A stretch of 44,486 nucleotides of DNA from Bacteroidota bacterium (GCA_013285655.1 JABDHI010000018.1:1-44486); one strand, 5' to 3'. Numbered from the stretch's first letter, positions 27,958 to 36,997 are shown. A program made the numbers and translations. Notes: generated from the sequence alone by a model not told the origin.

Positions 27958-28374
27958 TTAGTTCAGTTGGTATGAATAAGTTATAGCTGCTGTCTTCTCC
28001 AGCATTTTTGATACTGTACAATATTTATCAAGACTTAATTCAATAGCCTTCTTCAATTTATCTTCATCCACTTTACCTTTTACAATAAATTTGATGTGTA
28101 TCTTGGTTATCAACGCAGGTTCTAAAGTTTGGTCACGCTCATATTCTATTTCAACATCATAGTCGTCTATCTGCTGCCTTTGTTTCTTTAATATCATTAT
28201 CACATCCATACTGCTGCACCCACCCAGCGATGCAATCATAGTCTCCAATGGGCGGAAGCCAAGGTCGTGCCCACCAATTTCAGGATTGCCATCCATGCTG
28301 AATTTTGCACCAACTACGTTTCGAGCTTCCAAATGAAAGTCATTATCTACACGGTGTAAGGTTACTTTAGGCAT
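27958..28374 (-). CDS. OsmC/Ohr-family protein in the methionine operon
   Basis: 138 residues with the OsmC fold. The two conserved thiols are Cys53 (SLGGCSSMD) and Cys119 (DKYCTVSKML). OsmC/Ohr proteins reduce organic hydroperoxides through this pair; the YhfA-like branch that this sequence resembles is less well understood. It lies between the metX-hom fusion and the sulfhydrylase gene, 67 nt and 2 nt away, on one strand, and should share the SAM riboswitch. That suggests a role around sulfide, thiols or methionine oxidation, but this is inference. The gap upstream contains the fragment TGTCATGCTG...CTGTCGAAGCAT (28404-28429), a piece of a common Bacteroidota intergenic repeat. Confidence 0.87.
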   Translation of the reverse strand: MPKVTLHRVDNDFHLEARNVVGAKFSMDGNPEIGGHDLGFRPLETMIASLGGCSSMDVIMILKKQRQQIDDYDVEIEYERDQTLEPALITKIHIKFIVKGKVDEDKLKKAIELSLDKYCTVSKMLEKTAAITYSYQLN

Positions 28375-28441
28375 AATTATACTTATTATTTGTTCAAATT
28401 ACTTGTCATGCTGGGCCTGTCGAAGCATCTAATTTCATTAC

Positions 28442-30685
28442 TCAAATGTAGCTCTTTTTAAGTCTTGTTTCAACTCCAGCCCTCTCGTTAGTTGCAATGC
28501 TAAAAGGCAACGATGCTAAAAACACTTTCTCATTAGTCAGCAATGGTTTCAGGTCTATTAGTTGAGCAAGACTTAGTTTGCCAGTTGCATAGTCAGTACC
28601 CTTGGCATGTTTTTTATCTTTCAAATTAATTTCACTCAATACCCTTTCACTTGCTCTAACATACACTTCAACCTCAATTGCATTTGAAAGACTCAACTCT
28701 TTATTCGTTTTGTATTTCTCGTAACGATATTTAAATCCATCGAGTGAAGCATGCACATCTGCTAACACCGCTGCACCGGTTGGGTAGCTTCCGGCACCTT
28801 TACCTGAAAAGAATTGGGTCCCCGAATGCTCCGCTTCAACAGTCAAGCCGTTAAACTCATTCTCTACATTATACAGCGGATCGTTAGCTGCAACAAACTG
28901 TGGCACCACCCATAAGCCTACTTTATTGTTGGCTAGCTTATACACTTGTGCCACTTGCCTAATTTTATATCCATGTCCCTTGGCATATTGTATATCATCA
29001 ACGCTAATGTTCGATATACCGTAATTAAATACCTGCTCAGGCTTTACTATCAAACCAAAACCATGCAGGGCAAGTATAATGAGCTTGTACAGTGCATCGT
29101 AACTTTCCACATCCAATGTTGGGTCGGCTTCGGCAAAGCCCAGTTTTTGAGATTCTTTTAGTGCCGTTGCATAATCCCATCCCTTATTATATAACTGCGA
29201 CAGAATATAATTAGATGTGCCGTTGCATAAACCTCGAATAGCGCTTATCGGTTCCTTATAGAAATAGCTATCTATTGCGCGAACGATTGGAATACTGGCA
29301 CACACACCTGCTTCATAAAGCAGTGAGGTATTATTCTTTTCCTGCAAGGTCAATAACTCCGCAAGATTTTCCACCACCATTTTTTTATTGGCTGTAACAA
29401 CTTTCTTACCTGCTTTCAATGCAGTACGAACGATCTCAAAAGCTTCTTTTGAATTATCTATCACCTCCACCACAAGGTCAGTTGCGGCATCTTGCAGTAC
29501 CTCCTGCTTATCAAAGCTTATGCGGTGTGTATCAACCTTACGTGCTTTCAATGCATCCTTTACCACAATCTTATCAGGAGTAATGGATGGATTTTGCTTT
29601 TGAGCAAGTTCATAAAAACCTTGCCCAACGCAGCCAAGGCCAAATAACCCAACCTTAGGTTTGTTTGTAGTTCTATTATAAAAGTTTTGAATAGCCAGGG
29701 TTAGCTTGGGCACTTCAATTAAAAATCCATCATGACCGTACAGAGAATTTATTTCTTCATAAGTAGCACCTGGCACATGTTCCGCAGTGTACTTCGATTC
29801 GCTTGCAGGGAACAACAGATCGGATGTAATACCAACCGCCAACGTTTTGGCTTTAATTCCTGCAAGTGCTTGTTCAACTCCACCACGGCCACGGCCCACG
29901 TTATGCGAATCCATTATTTTAGAGAGCGTGTAATACGAGAATGCATTAAAACGCTTTACCAATTTATCGCCCTGGTAACGCTGATACGATGCTGCTTTGA
30001 AATCATCTGTTTTCTCATCACCGGTTTCTTTTTGCGTTTGCGAATAGGTAGTGTAATTGCGATAGCTCAGTAATGCAATGGCACGTGCAGCTTTCAAACC
30101 CTCGGTACCGGCACTGGGCCTTGGCTCTTTCCAGGTTGGGTCAGCTTCAATGGCAAGGCGTTGGCTCTCGCGGAAGGCAATACCCCATGGCGAGCTCACC
30201 GAATTGGATGCAACCACTATGAGGTGTTTGATAAGATCAGGAGCGCTTACAGTCCATTCTATTGCCTGTTGGCCGCCTAATGAACCACCAATCAGGGTGT
30301 GTATTTGTTCCACTCCTAAATCCTTCCGCAGCAAATCGAGTGAACCTACAAGATCTCGCACAGTAAGCTTTGGAAAACTATGAAAGAATGGTTTTCCCGT
30401 TGCCGGATTAATAGATAAAGGCCCTGTTGAACCATAGCAAGAACCTAAAATATTGGCACATACTATAAAGTGTTTTGCAGGGTCGAATATTTTACCGCTG
30501 CCAATAATACCCGGCCACCATTCTTCAGCATCGGCATTTGCTGTAAGCGCATGGCATATCCATATCACATTATCTTTTTCTTTATTCAGCGTACCCCATG
30601 TTTGGTAAGCAAGTGTAAACCCTTGCAGACTTTGGCCAGATTCTAATTGGTAGTTGTTGCTGTATTGAAATGTTTTTGTACTCAT
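28442..30685 (-). CDS. Fusion of homoserine O-acetyltransferase and homoserine dehydrogenase
   Basis: 747 residues from the ATG at 30685. The first half (about 1-340) is a MetX alpha/beta hydrolase: nucleophile Ser135 in GGSLGGQQA, with the likely acid Asp289 and base His318 (YGHDGF). It transfers an acetyl group from acetyl-CoA to homoserine. The second half (about 343-747) is homoserine dehydrogenase: NAD(P)-binding GLFGLGCVGQG at 346-356, KKVVTANKK, NGTSNYILSQL and GFAEADPTLDVESYDA. It makes homoserine from aspartate semialdehyde. The two domains act in sequence, so intermediate passing is plausible. No aspartokinase or ACT domain is present. A GTG at 30700 would add five residues but lies in the palindromic element. 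Expression is under the upstream SAM riboswitch. Confidence 0.93.
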   Translation of the reverse strand: MSTKTFQYSNNYQLESGQSLQGFTLAYQTWGTLNKEKDNVIWICHALTANADAEEWWPGIIGSGKIFDPAKHFIVCANILGSCYGSTGPLSINPATGKPFFHSFPKLTVRDLVGSLDLLRKDLGVEQIHTLIGGSLGGQQAIEWTVSAPDLIKHLIVVASNSVSSPWGIAFRESQRLAIEADPTWKEPRPSAGTEGLKAARAIALLSYRNYTTYSQTQKETGDEKTDDFKAASYQRYQGDKLVKRFNAFSYYTLSKIMDSHNVGRGRGGVEQALAGIKAKTLAVGITSDLLFPASESKYTAEHVPGATYEEINSLYGHDGFLIEVPKLTLAIQNFYNRTTNKPKVGLFGLGCVGQGFYELAQKQNPSITPDKIVVKDALKARKVDTHRISFDKQEVLQDAATDLVVEVIDNSKEAFEIVRTALKAGKKVVTANKKMVVENLAELLTLQEKNNTSLLYEAGVCASIPIVRAIDSYFYKEPISAIRGLCNGTSNYILSQLYNKGWDYATALKESQKLGFAEADPTLDVESYDALYKLIILALHGFGLIVKPEQVFNYGISNISVDDIQYAKGHGYKIRQVAQVYKLANNKVGLWVVPQFVAANDPLYNVENEFNGLTVEAEHSGTQFFSGKGAGSYPTGAAVLADVHASLDGFKYRYEKYKTNKELSLSNAIEVEVYVRASERVLSEINLKDKKHAKGTDYATGKLSLAQLIDLKPLLTNEKVFLASLPFSIATNERAGVETRLKKSYI

Positions 30686-30694
30686 GTTGTATTT

Positions 30695-30828
30695 ACTCAC
30701 CCCCTGGCCCTCTCTAGCAGTAGAGAGGGGACAAGGACCGAGATTTATTTAGTGTTTTATGTTCATGAATTATTTATTAGTTTTCGTCTTCCCCTTCTCT
30801 GTTTTACAGAGAGGGGTTGGGGGTGAGT
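30695..30828. repeat. Palindromic element with two hairpins in the metX leader
   Basis: Perfect 10-bp arms ACTCACCCCC (30695-30704) and GGGGGTGAGT (30819-30828) enclose two hairpins, CCCTCTCTA/TAGAGAGGG (30708-30729) and CCCC(T)TCTCTG/CAGAGAGGGG (30791-30816). It lies between the SAM riboswitch and the metX-hom start, so it is transcribed as part of that leader. The layout resembles the element at 3388-3482. Confidence 0.8.
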
Positions 30829-30937
30829 CTTACCCTTTCGGGCTGCACATCCTGACTATTAAAATGAAATAGCGGATGTGTTACATGACTTGCATGCACA
30901 TACACATACAGCAACAATTGTTGGAATTGTTGAAACT

Positions 30938-30954
30938 AATCCGCTTGGCGGATT
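30938..30954 (-). terminator. Hairpin downstream of the SAM riboswitch
   Basis: A perfect 7-bp stem AATCCGC/GCGGATT with a 3-nt loop, about 45 nt after the aptamer on the minus strand. It could be part of the switching region. The following minus-strand bases (AGTTTC) are only a weak T-run, so terminator function is uncertain. Confidence 0.35.
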
Positions 30955-30994
30955 TACTAAAAGGACTGTGTCTTTTGTTTTTCATGGTCTATGT

Positions 30995-31106
30995 CGTTTT
31001 TATATGTCCCGCGTTGCCTTGGGCAGGAGTTGGCACCTTTTCTAAACTTAGACGGTTGCCAGAGGGTCTTAGAGCCTGATCTCTCACCTCTTCTGTATAA
31101 CAACTA
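30995..31106 (-). ncRNA. SAM-I (S-box) riboswitch
   Basis: Read on the minus strand, the S-box core is clear: AGAGGTGAGAGATCAGGCTC, then AAGACCCTCTGGCAACC, and later AAGGTGCCAACTCCTGCCC followed by CCC...GGG for P4. A P1 stem can form from TTATA (31100-31096) with TATAA (31004-31000). It lies about 310 nt before the metX-hom fusion; high SAM should switch the methionine operon off. The remaining parts of this 815-nt gap (30840-30937 and 31160-31500) show no gene. Confidence 0.92.
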
Positions 31107-31145
31107 CACCATGCTAAAAAATGCAGAGAGTAATTATTTGCGATG

Positions 31146-31153
31146 CAAATGTA
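31146..31153 (-). promoter_or_regulatory. Promoter -7 box of the methionine operon
   Basis: The minus strand reads TACATTTG; a TTG at 31179-31177 lies 23 nt upstream. The predicted start near 31143 lies about 40 nt before the SAM aptamer. Confidence 0.55.
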
Positions 31154-31500
31154 TGAAAGAATTTTGTTACGAATTACAAGTAAGAAAAATAAAATATCGT
31201 AATAATTTGAATACCAGAGAATTATAATCAAACTTACACTTTCATGTTTTCGATAAATTTCACGATTTACTTCCGTCAACATGCTATATAATTACCTCCT
31301 GAAGATCTTTCTTGCAAACATCCACTTCAAAAAAACTCTTTGCTCCTCAAATCATAATCGTTCATTTCTTATGGCTGACAAGCTTCTAGATTTTTAAATA
31401 TGGCAAGCCTTCTACCTCTTCATTTATTATGTCAGGAACCCCACTTATTGTTTGTTAACACGTATTTAAAGTAAACTCGCTACCTTTCCGTCTGCTTAAG

Positions 31501-33300
31501 TTGTTAACCTTAAATATTAAATACTTGAAACTATTATTCTCTTACCTTAAAGCATATAAATGGATGTTGCTCCTGGCATTGGGCCTTGCAACCATCAACC
31601 AGGTATTCTCTTTATTCGATCCTATGATATTTCAGCGGATCGTAGACAGATACCTGTCGAAAATTGGAACGGTAAATTTTGCAACATCTGACTACGTGAA
31701 AGGTGTAATGACACTTATTGGTATGTCGATGGGTGTTGCAATGGTATCGCGTATTGCAAAGAATTTTCAGGATTATTTTACCAACGTAGTAACCCAAAAA
31801 GTGGGTGTGCAAATATATACTGATGGCTTACGTCATTCTTTGGGACTACCCTATTCAGTATTCGAGGACCAACGTAGCGGAGAAACATTGGGCGTTCTGC
31901 AAAAAGTACGTTCAGATGTTGAGAAGCTCGTACTTTCGGCTATAAGTATATTATTCACAACCCTTGTGGGTATTGTGTTTGTGTTCGTTTACGCTATGCG
32001 TATTTACTGGCTCATTGCTCCCGTATATTTTTCACTGGTGCCAATATTGGGTTTTGTAAGTTCTTATTTAAGCAAGAGAATTAAAACCGTACAGAAGAAG
32101 ATAGTAAGCGAAACGACTGCATTGGCTGGTTCTACTACAGAATCGTTACGTAATATCGAGTTAGTAAAGAGCCTTGGCCTTACTGACCAGGAAGTGAACC
32201 GGCTAAACGCTACTACCACAAAAATTTTAGGATTAGAATTAAGGAAGCTCCGCTTCATCCGTTTCATCAGCTTTATACAGGGCACTACAATCAACTTCTT
32301 GCGTAGTTGTTTGTTATTTATGTTCTGCTTCCTAATATTCAGGCATAGGCTAACACTCGGGCAAATGTTTGCTCTACAGTTTTACTCCTTCTTTATTTTC
32401 GGGCCATTGCAAGAATTGGGTAACATCATTAACACATTCAGGGAAACGCAGGTATCACTTGATAACTTCTCGAAGATACTCAGCACACCTAAAGAACCTA
32501 AACCGGCTAACCCTATTAATGTTAACACCATTGAAAAATTAGAGTTTGAAGACGTAAGCTTTAAACACCAAACTGCTAAAACACCTGCACTTCAAAATAT
32601 TTCATTCAAGGTAGAACGTGGGCAAACCATTGCTTTTGCAGGACCGTCTGGCTCAGGTAAAACTACATTGGTGAAATTATTGGTAGGCTTATACACCCCA
32701 CCAAGCGGAACCGTTTTATATAACGGCACATCAGGTAAAGATATTGACCTTGATAAGTTACGTGAACAGATAGGATTAGTAACACAAGATTCACAATTGT
32801 TCTCAGGTTCTATAAAAGAGAATTTACTATTTGTTGCGCCCAATGCAACCGATGAAGAATGCCTGGATGTATTAAGGAAAGCAGCTTGTGATAATTTATT
32901 AGCACGCGCTGATAAGGGATTAGATACTGTAATTGGTGAAGGTGGTGTAAAAGTATCGGGTGGAGAGAAGCAAAGATTATCAATTGCGCGTGCCTTGTTG
33001 CGTAAGCCGTCGTTGCTTGTATTTGATGAAGCAACCTCAGCGCTTGATTCACTTACCGAAGAAGAAATAAGCAAGACCATACGTGATGTATCGCAAAATA
33101 GCAGCCTTATAACCATATTAATTGCACACAGGTTGTCTACCATTATGCATGCCGATAAAATATTTGTACTCGAAAAAGGGCATGTAATAGAATCGGGTAA
33201 GCATGAGGAATTGCTTGCGCTTAAAGGCTTGTATTACGCTATGTGGCGCCAGCAAATTGGCGAATGGCGTGGCAAAGCTGCTACTAAGGAGATGGCATAA
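31501..33300 (+). CDS. ABC exporter, permease and ATPase fused (MsbA-like)
   Basis: 599 residues. An N-terminal six-helix membrane domain (about 15-320) is joined to an ATPase domain (about 345-590). ATPase motifs are Walker A GPSGSGKT at 381-388, the signature VSGGEKQ at about 484-490, Walker B LLVFDEATSAL at about 504-514 and the switch histidine in AHRLSTI. It works as a homodimer or heterodimer to export lipids, peptides or drugs; the cargo cannot be told. The start used is a TTG at 31501, because the reading frame is closed just upstream and the next ATG (31564) would remove the first helix region. A weak -7 box (TACCTTTC) is at 31481-31488. Confidence 0.92.
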   Translation: MLTLNIKYLKLLFSYLKAYKWMLLLALGLATINQVFSLFDPMIFQRIVDRYLSKIGTVNFATSDYVKGVMTLIGMSMGVAMVSRIAKNFQDYFTNVVTQKVGVQIYTDGLRHSLGLPYSVFEDQRSGETLGVLQKVRSDVEKLVLSAISILFTTLVGIVFVFVYAMRIYWLIAPVYFSLVPILGFVSSYLSKRIKTVQKKIVSETTALAGSTTESLRNIELVKSLGLTDQEVNRLNATTTKILGLELRKLRFIRFISFIQGTTINFLRSCLLFMFCFLIFRHRLTLGQMFALQFYSFFIFGPLQELGNIINTFRETQVSLDNFSKILSTPKEPKPANPINVNTIEKLEFEDVSFKHQTAKTPALQNISFKVERGQTIAFAGPSGSGKTTLVKLLVGLYTPPSGTVLYNGTSGKDIDLDKLREQIGLVTQDSQLFSGSIKENLLFVAPNATDEECLDVLRKAACDNLLARADKGLDTVIGEGGVKVSGGEKQRLSIARALLRKPSLLVFDEATSALDSLTEEEISKTIRDVSQNSSLITILIAHRLSTIMHADKIFVLEKGHVIESGKHEELLALKGLYYAMWRQQIGEWRGKAATKEMA

Positions 33301-33307
33301 ATCTGAC

Positions 33308-33338
33308 TTGGAAAAGTGAAAAAGATTTGATACATTTG
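33308..33338 (+). promoter_or_regulatory. Full promoter of the small outer-membrane protein gene
   Basis: TTG at 33308-33310, a 20-nt spacer, then TACATTTG at 33331-33338. This is the best match to the Bacteroidota promoter in the window. The predicted leader to the ATG at 33362 is about 21 nt. Confidence 0.65.
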
Positions 33339-33361
33339 GTTTAATGTATTAATAACACTGC

Positions 33362-34045
33362 ATGAAGAAAATTACACTTATTGTATGTTTAGTATTGGCG
33401 TTTGCAAGTTTTAGCAATGCTCAATTGGCCTACCAGAGAGGAACCATCCAAGCTGATGTTACCGAAGGCAATACATTCAGCAACTACACAACAGGAATTA
33501 ATACTACAGCCCATGAAGTTGGGTGGGGTCATTTTGTAGGTTGCCGTGATCCGCTTTCAATTGAATATGGTATCAGCTCTCGCTTTGGCATTGGCCTTAG
33601 TTCGGGCAGCGATTATTATATGATAGCCCCAAGCCAGTTCTATGGTTTTAGTGTGCCATACGATCAGGTAAAAGCACTTGCATCTGAATTTACTATTGAT
33701 GGTAGCTACCATTTTTATGTAACTCGTCATTGGGATATTGCAGCTGTGCTCTCCCTAGGTTTTACTACAGTTACGTTCAATGGGTACTATGGCTACCAAC
33801 CTAATTCAGATACTTATAAAGCTACTGGCATTTTAGCCAGCGATGGTACATACAACTACACTGCAAAAGGCAACATAATCCGCACAGGTGCTCATGTTCG
33901 TTATTTCATCGGGCATTTGGGTTTTGTGGCTATGTTCACTGCTTTTAGCGAAGCTGCACAAGTGCCTAAAACAACAGGGCAATACGCTACCAACATTACG
34001 GGCTTTGCCAAGGAATTTGGTTTGTGCTGGCGCTTTAAGAAATAG
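33362..34045 (+). CDS. Small outer-membrane beta-barrel-like protein
   Basis: 227 residues. A clear signal peptide (about 1-20, ending FSNAQ) is followed by alternating amphipathic strands rich in Tyr, Phe, Gly and Thr. The protein ends GLCWRFKK, a strand-like segment but without the terminal aromatic residue. This suggests an eight- to ten-strand barrel. I do not recognise a named family, and no enzyme motif is visible. It has its own strong promoter and may be followed into csaA, which starts 5 nt downstream. Confidence 0.75.
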   Translation: MKKITLIVCLVLAFASFSNAQLAYQRGTIQADVTEGNTFSNYTTGINTTAHEVGWGHFVGCRDPLSIEYGISSRFGIGLSSGSDYYMIAPSQFYGFSVPYDQVKALASEFTIDGSYHFYVTRHWDIAAVLSLGFTTVTFNGYYGYQPNSDTYKATGILASDGTYNYTAKGNIIRTGAHVRYFIGHLGFVAMFTAFSEAAQVPKTTGQYATNITGFAKEFGLCWRFKK

Positions 34046-34050
34046 TTTTT

Positions 34051-34386
34051 ATGGAACAAATAGCCTGGAAAGATTTTGAGAAGGTAGAACTGCGTGCAGG
34101 TACCATTCTCGAAGTACACGATTTTCCAGAGGCAAGGAAGCCTGCTTACAAACTTAAAATTGACTTTGGTGAATTTGGAATTAAGTGGAGCAGTGCACAA
34201 ATAACCACGCTCTACACAAAAGAAGAATTACCCGGCAGGCAAGTTGTTGCCGTTATTAATTTCCCAGAAAAGCAAATAGCTAATTTCATATCGCAGTGCC
34301 TGGTAACTGGCTTTCCTGATAAAGATGGAAATGTGGTGCTGACATCATTATCGCACCCTGTACCGAATGGGGCAAAGATGTATTAA
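34051..34386 (+). CDS. csaA: tRNA-binding protein CsaA
   Basis: 111 residues. It is a stand-alone EMAP/Trbp111-type OB-fold that binds tRNA-like structures; CsaA was described as having export-chaperone activity. Visible marks are FEKVELRAGTILEVHDFPEA, YKLKIDFGE, and the C-terminal QCLVTGFPDKDGNVVLTSL with PNGAKMY. The length is normal. It starts 5 nt after the beta-barrel gene, so it is probably co-transcribed. Its stop shares TTAA with the opposing metallophosphoesterase stop. Confidence 0.95.
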   Translation: MEQIAWKDFEKVELRAGTILEVHDFPEARKPAYKLKIDFGEFGIKWSSAQITTLYTKEELPGRQVVAVINFPEKQIANFISQCLVTGFPDKDGNVVLTSLSHPVPNGAKMY

Positions 34387-35663
34387 GCGCTACGCAGGGT
34401 AATTACCGTAATCTCTGGCCATATACCTACCCTGCCCGGGAAACCAATAAAACCAAGGCCGCGGTTAACGTATAGATACTTTCCATTCTCTTCATAAAGG
34501 CCGGCCCAACGATCGTAACTTAAACGTGCAGGAGATATTTTAACGTCACCTATTTCAACACCGAATTGCGCACCATGGGTGTGGCCTGCAAGTGTTAAGT
34601 GAATGTGGTGTTCTGCATTATTCATTACCTGCGCTTCCCAATGCGTAGGGTCGTGCGACATAAGTATTTTAAAAGAATCAGGTTCGGTGCCTTGCAATGT
34701 TTTATTCAGGTCGCCATATTTGCTAAACCCGCCCTTGCCCCAATTTTCTAATCCTAGTAATTCAATATGCGAACCATTGCGTTCGATCTTCATATTCTCG
34801 TTACGCAATAATTTAAAACCTAACTGTTTGTGTATGTCAAAAAGCTTTTCGAGGTTGGCTTGCTTAGCTTCTGCCGATGGCCATTCGGCATAGTCGCCAT
34901 AATCGTGGTTACCTAATGATGAATAAACACCCATAGGCGCTTTCAGCTTGCCGAATACATCCATCCAGTTTGCCATTTCATCAGAACGGTTGTTTACCAG
35001 ATCACCGGTAAAGAACATAATATCCGACTTCTGTTCGTTCGCCAGGTCAACTGCATGCTGCACGGCTTCTTTATTATCAAAGCTTCCGCTATGAATGTCT
35101 GACAACTGTGTCATCTGTATTCCGTCAAATCCTTTAGGCAGATCTTTATATGTAATTTCAACTTTGTGAACTTTGAAATTGTATTTGCCTTTGGTTATGC
35201 CATATACCATTCCGGTGAAAGGTATAGCAGCCACAATAGTACCGGTGTTAGCAATAAACTTACGGCGCGACTGAAATAATTCTACCGAAGATGCTTCTTC
35301 TTTCTTTATTAATTTGTATGGAGCAACTGCAATGAATCTAATCAAGCGGTATATATCCTCTATCAATAAAAAGATGATGTAGAATATTTTAGGAATGTAG
35401 GAAATGAATAACACTGCCGCCATGAATTTAAACCAGCCACCCGCAAAGCCATACTTAGGTGATTGCAACCAGGCCGTGTACAGCACTAATATGTAAACCG
35501 CAAAATTAATTGCCCAGAATGCACGGAACACTATCTTCCTCATTCTTGAAGAAGAAGAACGGAGGGATGCCCTAAGGCCTGTATACGTGTACAAGTCGAT
35601 AAGAGTGAAAACGAGAAGTATACTGAATAAGGCCTTGTATATTTTGGCCGCCGTTAACATCAT
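34383..35663 (-). CDS. Membrane metallophosphoesterase (YkuE/YaeI-like)
   Basis: 426 residues from the ATG at 35663; an ATG at 35687 would add eight residues and overlap the upstream gene by 19 nt. About three or four hydrophobic segments (roughly 11-28, 50-66 and 80-103, and 143-157 after a twin-arginine-like SRRKF at 132-136) precede the calcineurin-type phosphoesterase domain (about 170-420). Metal-site motifs are QLSDIHSG at 186-193, FFTGDLV, SLGNHDYG and AGHTHGAQFG. Such enzymes remove UDP from UDP-diacylglucosamine or cleave other phosphodiesters at the membrane; the substrate is not clear here. It follows the alpha/beta hydrolase gene by 5 nt. Confidence 0.9.
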   Translation of the reverse strand: MMLTAAKIYKALFSILLVFTLIDLYTYTGLRASLRSSSSRMRKIVFRAFWAINFAVYILVLYTAWLQSPKYGFAGGWFKFMAAVLFISYIPKIFYIIFLLIEDIYRLIRFIAVAPYKLIKKEEASSVELFQSRRKFIANTGTIVAAIPFTGMVYGITKGKYNFKVHKVEITYKDLPKGFDGIQMTQLSDIHSGSFDNKEAVQHAVDLANEQKSDIMFFTGDLVNNRSDEMANWMDVFGKLKAPMGVYSSLGNHDYGDYAEWPSAEAKQANLEKLFDIHKQLGFKLLRNENMKIERNGSHIELLGLENWGKGGFSKYGDLNKTLQGTEPDSFKILMSHDPTHWEAQVMNNAEHHIHLTLAGHTHGAQFGVEIGDVKISPARLSYDRWAGLYEENGKYLYVNRGLGFIGFPGRVGIWPEITVITLRSA

Positions 35664-35668
35664 AGCTA

Positions 35669-36997
35669 TTAGTTTTTGTTTACCCATGTGGCTATATCAT
35701 CAATTACGTACATTGGTATATGACTCTGTTTATCGTATTCGGCAGGTGTGCTTTTTTTGCCTTCACCTTCCATAAATAAATGATTCAATTTCGGATAACT
35801 CTTCAGTGTTACGTTCTTCTTTTTGTGCAGTTTATCTTTCCAAATGTTGTAATCATCCATAGTAACCTGGTAATCGCGTTCGCCTTGCATAATAAATATA
35901 GGCAGTGTTAAAGCCTCAGCAGTTTTCACTTGGTTGTAATTATTTATATCTATCCAATACGGGGCAGGCACACCTAACGGCAATAAGCTATCCGGTGCAT
36001 CGGGCTTTAAATTAGGGCTCTCGGCATATTTAGCTTGCTTAATCGCATCATCTATTCTTTGTTTGTTCTTTCGTGCCGAAGCAGTATCAAGCGAAGCGAG
36101 GTATTTGTATTGGTCTATCATCACATCTTCCAGCAAACGAGAATCACCTGCCATCATAATTATGCCACGTATCTTTTTACTTTGGTTAGCAATGCGCGGT
36201 GCTAACATAGCACCAAGACTATGGCCCAGTACATATATTCTATTCGTATCGCAACCTAATGCCCCGGCCATATTAACTGCTGATATCACATCCTCAATCA
36301 CTTCATCGTTAACAGTAGCCTTGTGAATATCAACGGCCATGTGAATACCATAGAGACGAGAACGCTTATCGTAACGTATAGTTGCGATGCCTTTACGCAC
36401 GAGGCCTATAGCAAGGTCTTTAAAAGGTTTATTAGAACCAATACTCTCATCCATATCGTTAGGGCCCGAGCCTTGCACCATAATAACTACCGGAGGATTC
36501 TTTACTGTATTAGGCACAGTAAGTATGCCGGGCAGTTTATATATACCGGTATTTATAGTGATCTTAATTTCAGTATAGCCTGCTGCGCTATCGTATGAAG
36601 GAGGGCTATATTTTGATGCTTCAACCTGTGCAGGATCTACAAAGTGGAAACCATCAATGCGGCCATTTGCGCTAAAAGCCAATTCAATATCGAGGGTATT
36701 ATTTTTAAACTGGCACTTAGTAAAGGTACGGTCATGCTCTTTGCCTTTTTCCCCAAACTCATAAGTATAACTTTCAATATCGCCTAACTGTTTGTTTGCG
36801 CCTTGCATAGCATTTACAAATGCCTCTTCCGTTATCTTTTTCAGTACTGCCGAATCGAACATAACATAGGCCTCATGGTATTGAGCCATCTTTATATGTT
36901 CAACAAATTCGAGTGATGACTGCTTTTCATCTTTTTGTGCAAAAACTGTTGCAGTGAAGAGAGAAAGAAAAAGCGCGAGTGAAATTTTAAATTTCAT
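35669..36997 (-). CDS. Secreted alpha/beta hydrolase with DUF3887-like N-terminus
   Basis: 442 residues. A signal peptide (about 1-20, ending VFAQ) is followed by a small alpha+beta domain (25-125) like the DUF3887 modules often found before such hydrolases. The alpha/beta hydrolase domain spans 150-442. The catalytic triad is likely Ser260 in VLGHSLGAM, Asp375 in GERDYQV and His407 in KLNHLF; the oxyanion region is VQGSGPND. Location is periplasmic. The substrate (ester or peptide) is unknown. It is the first gene of a probable two-gene unit with the metallophosphoesterase. Confidence 0.88.
   Translation of the reverse strand: MKFKISLALFLSLFTATVFAQKDEKQSSLEFVEHIKMAQYHEAYVMFDSAVLKKITEEAFVNAMQGANKQLGDIESYTYEFGEKGKEHDRTFTKCQFKNNTLDIELAFSANGRIDGFHFVDPAQVEASKYSPPSYDSAAGYTEIKITINTGIYKLPGILTVPNTVKNPPVVIMVQGSGPNDMDESIGSNKPFKDLAIGLVRKGIATIRYDKRSRLYGIHMAVDIHKATVNDEVIEDVISAVNMAGALGCDTNRIYVLGHSLGAMLAPRIANQSKKIRGIIMMAGDSRLLEDVMIDQYKYLASLDTASARKNKQRIDDAIKQAKYAESPNLKPDAPDSLLPLGVPAPYWIDINNYNQVKTAEALTLPIFIMQGERDYQVTMDDYNIWKDKLHKKKNVTLKSYPKLNHLFMEGEGKKSTPAEYDKQSHIPMYVIDDIATWVNKN

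Noticed and set aside
27953-28021. Longer N-terminus for the sulfhydrylase gene
   Set aside because: It would overlap the OsmC gene by 64 nt; the ATG at 27955 fits the family N-terminus and sits 2 nt after that stop.
30989-31282. Overlapping open frames on both strands between the methionine operon and the ABC exporter
   Set aside because: They lie over the SAM riboswitch and its promoter, have no recognisable protein features, and are better explained by the RNA.
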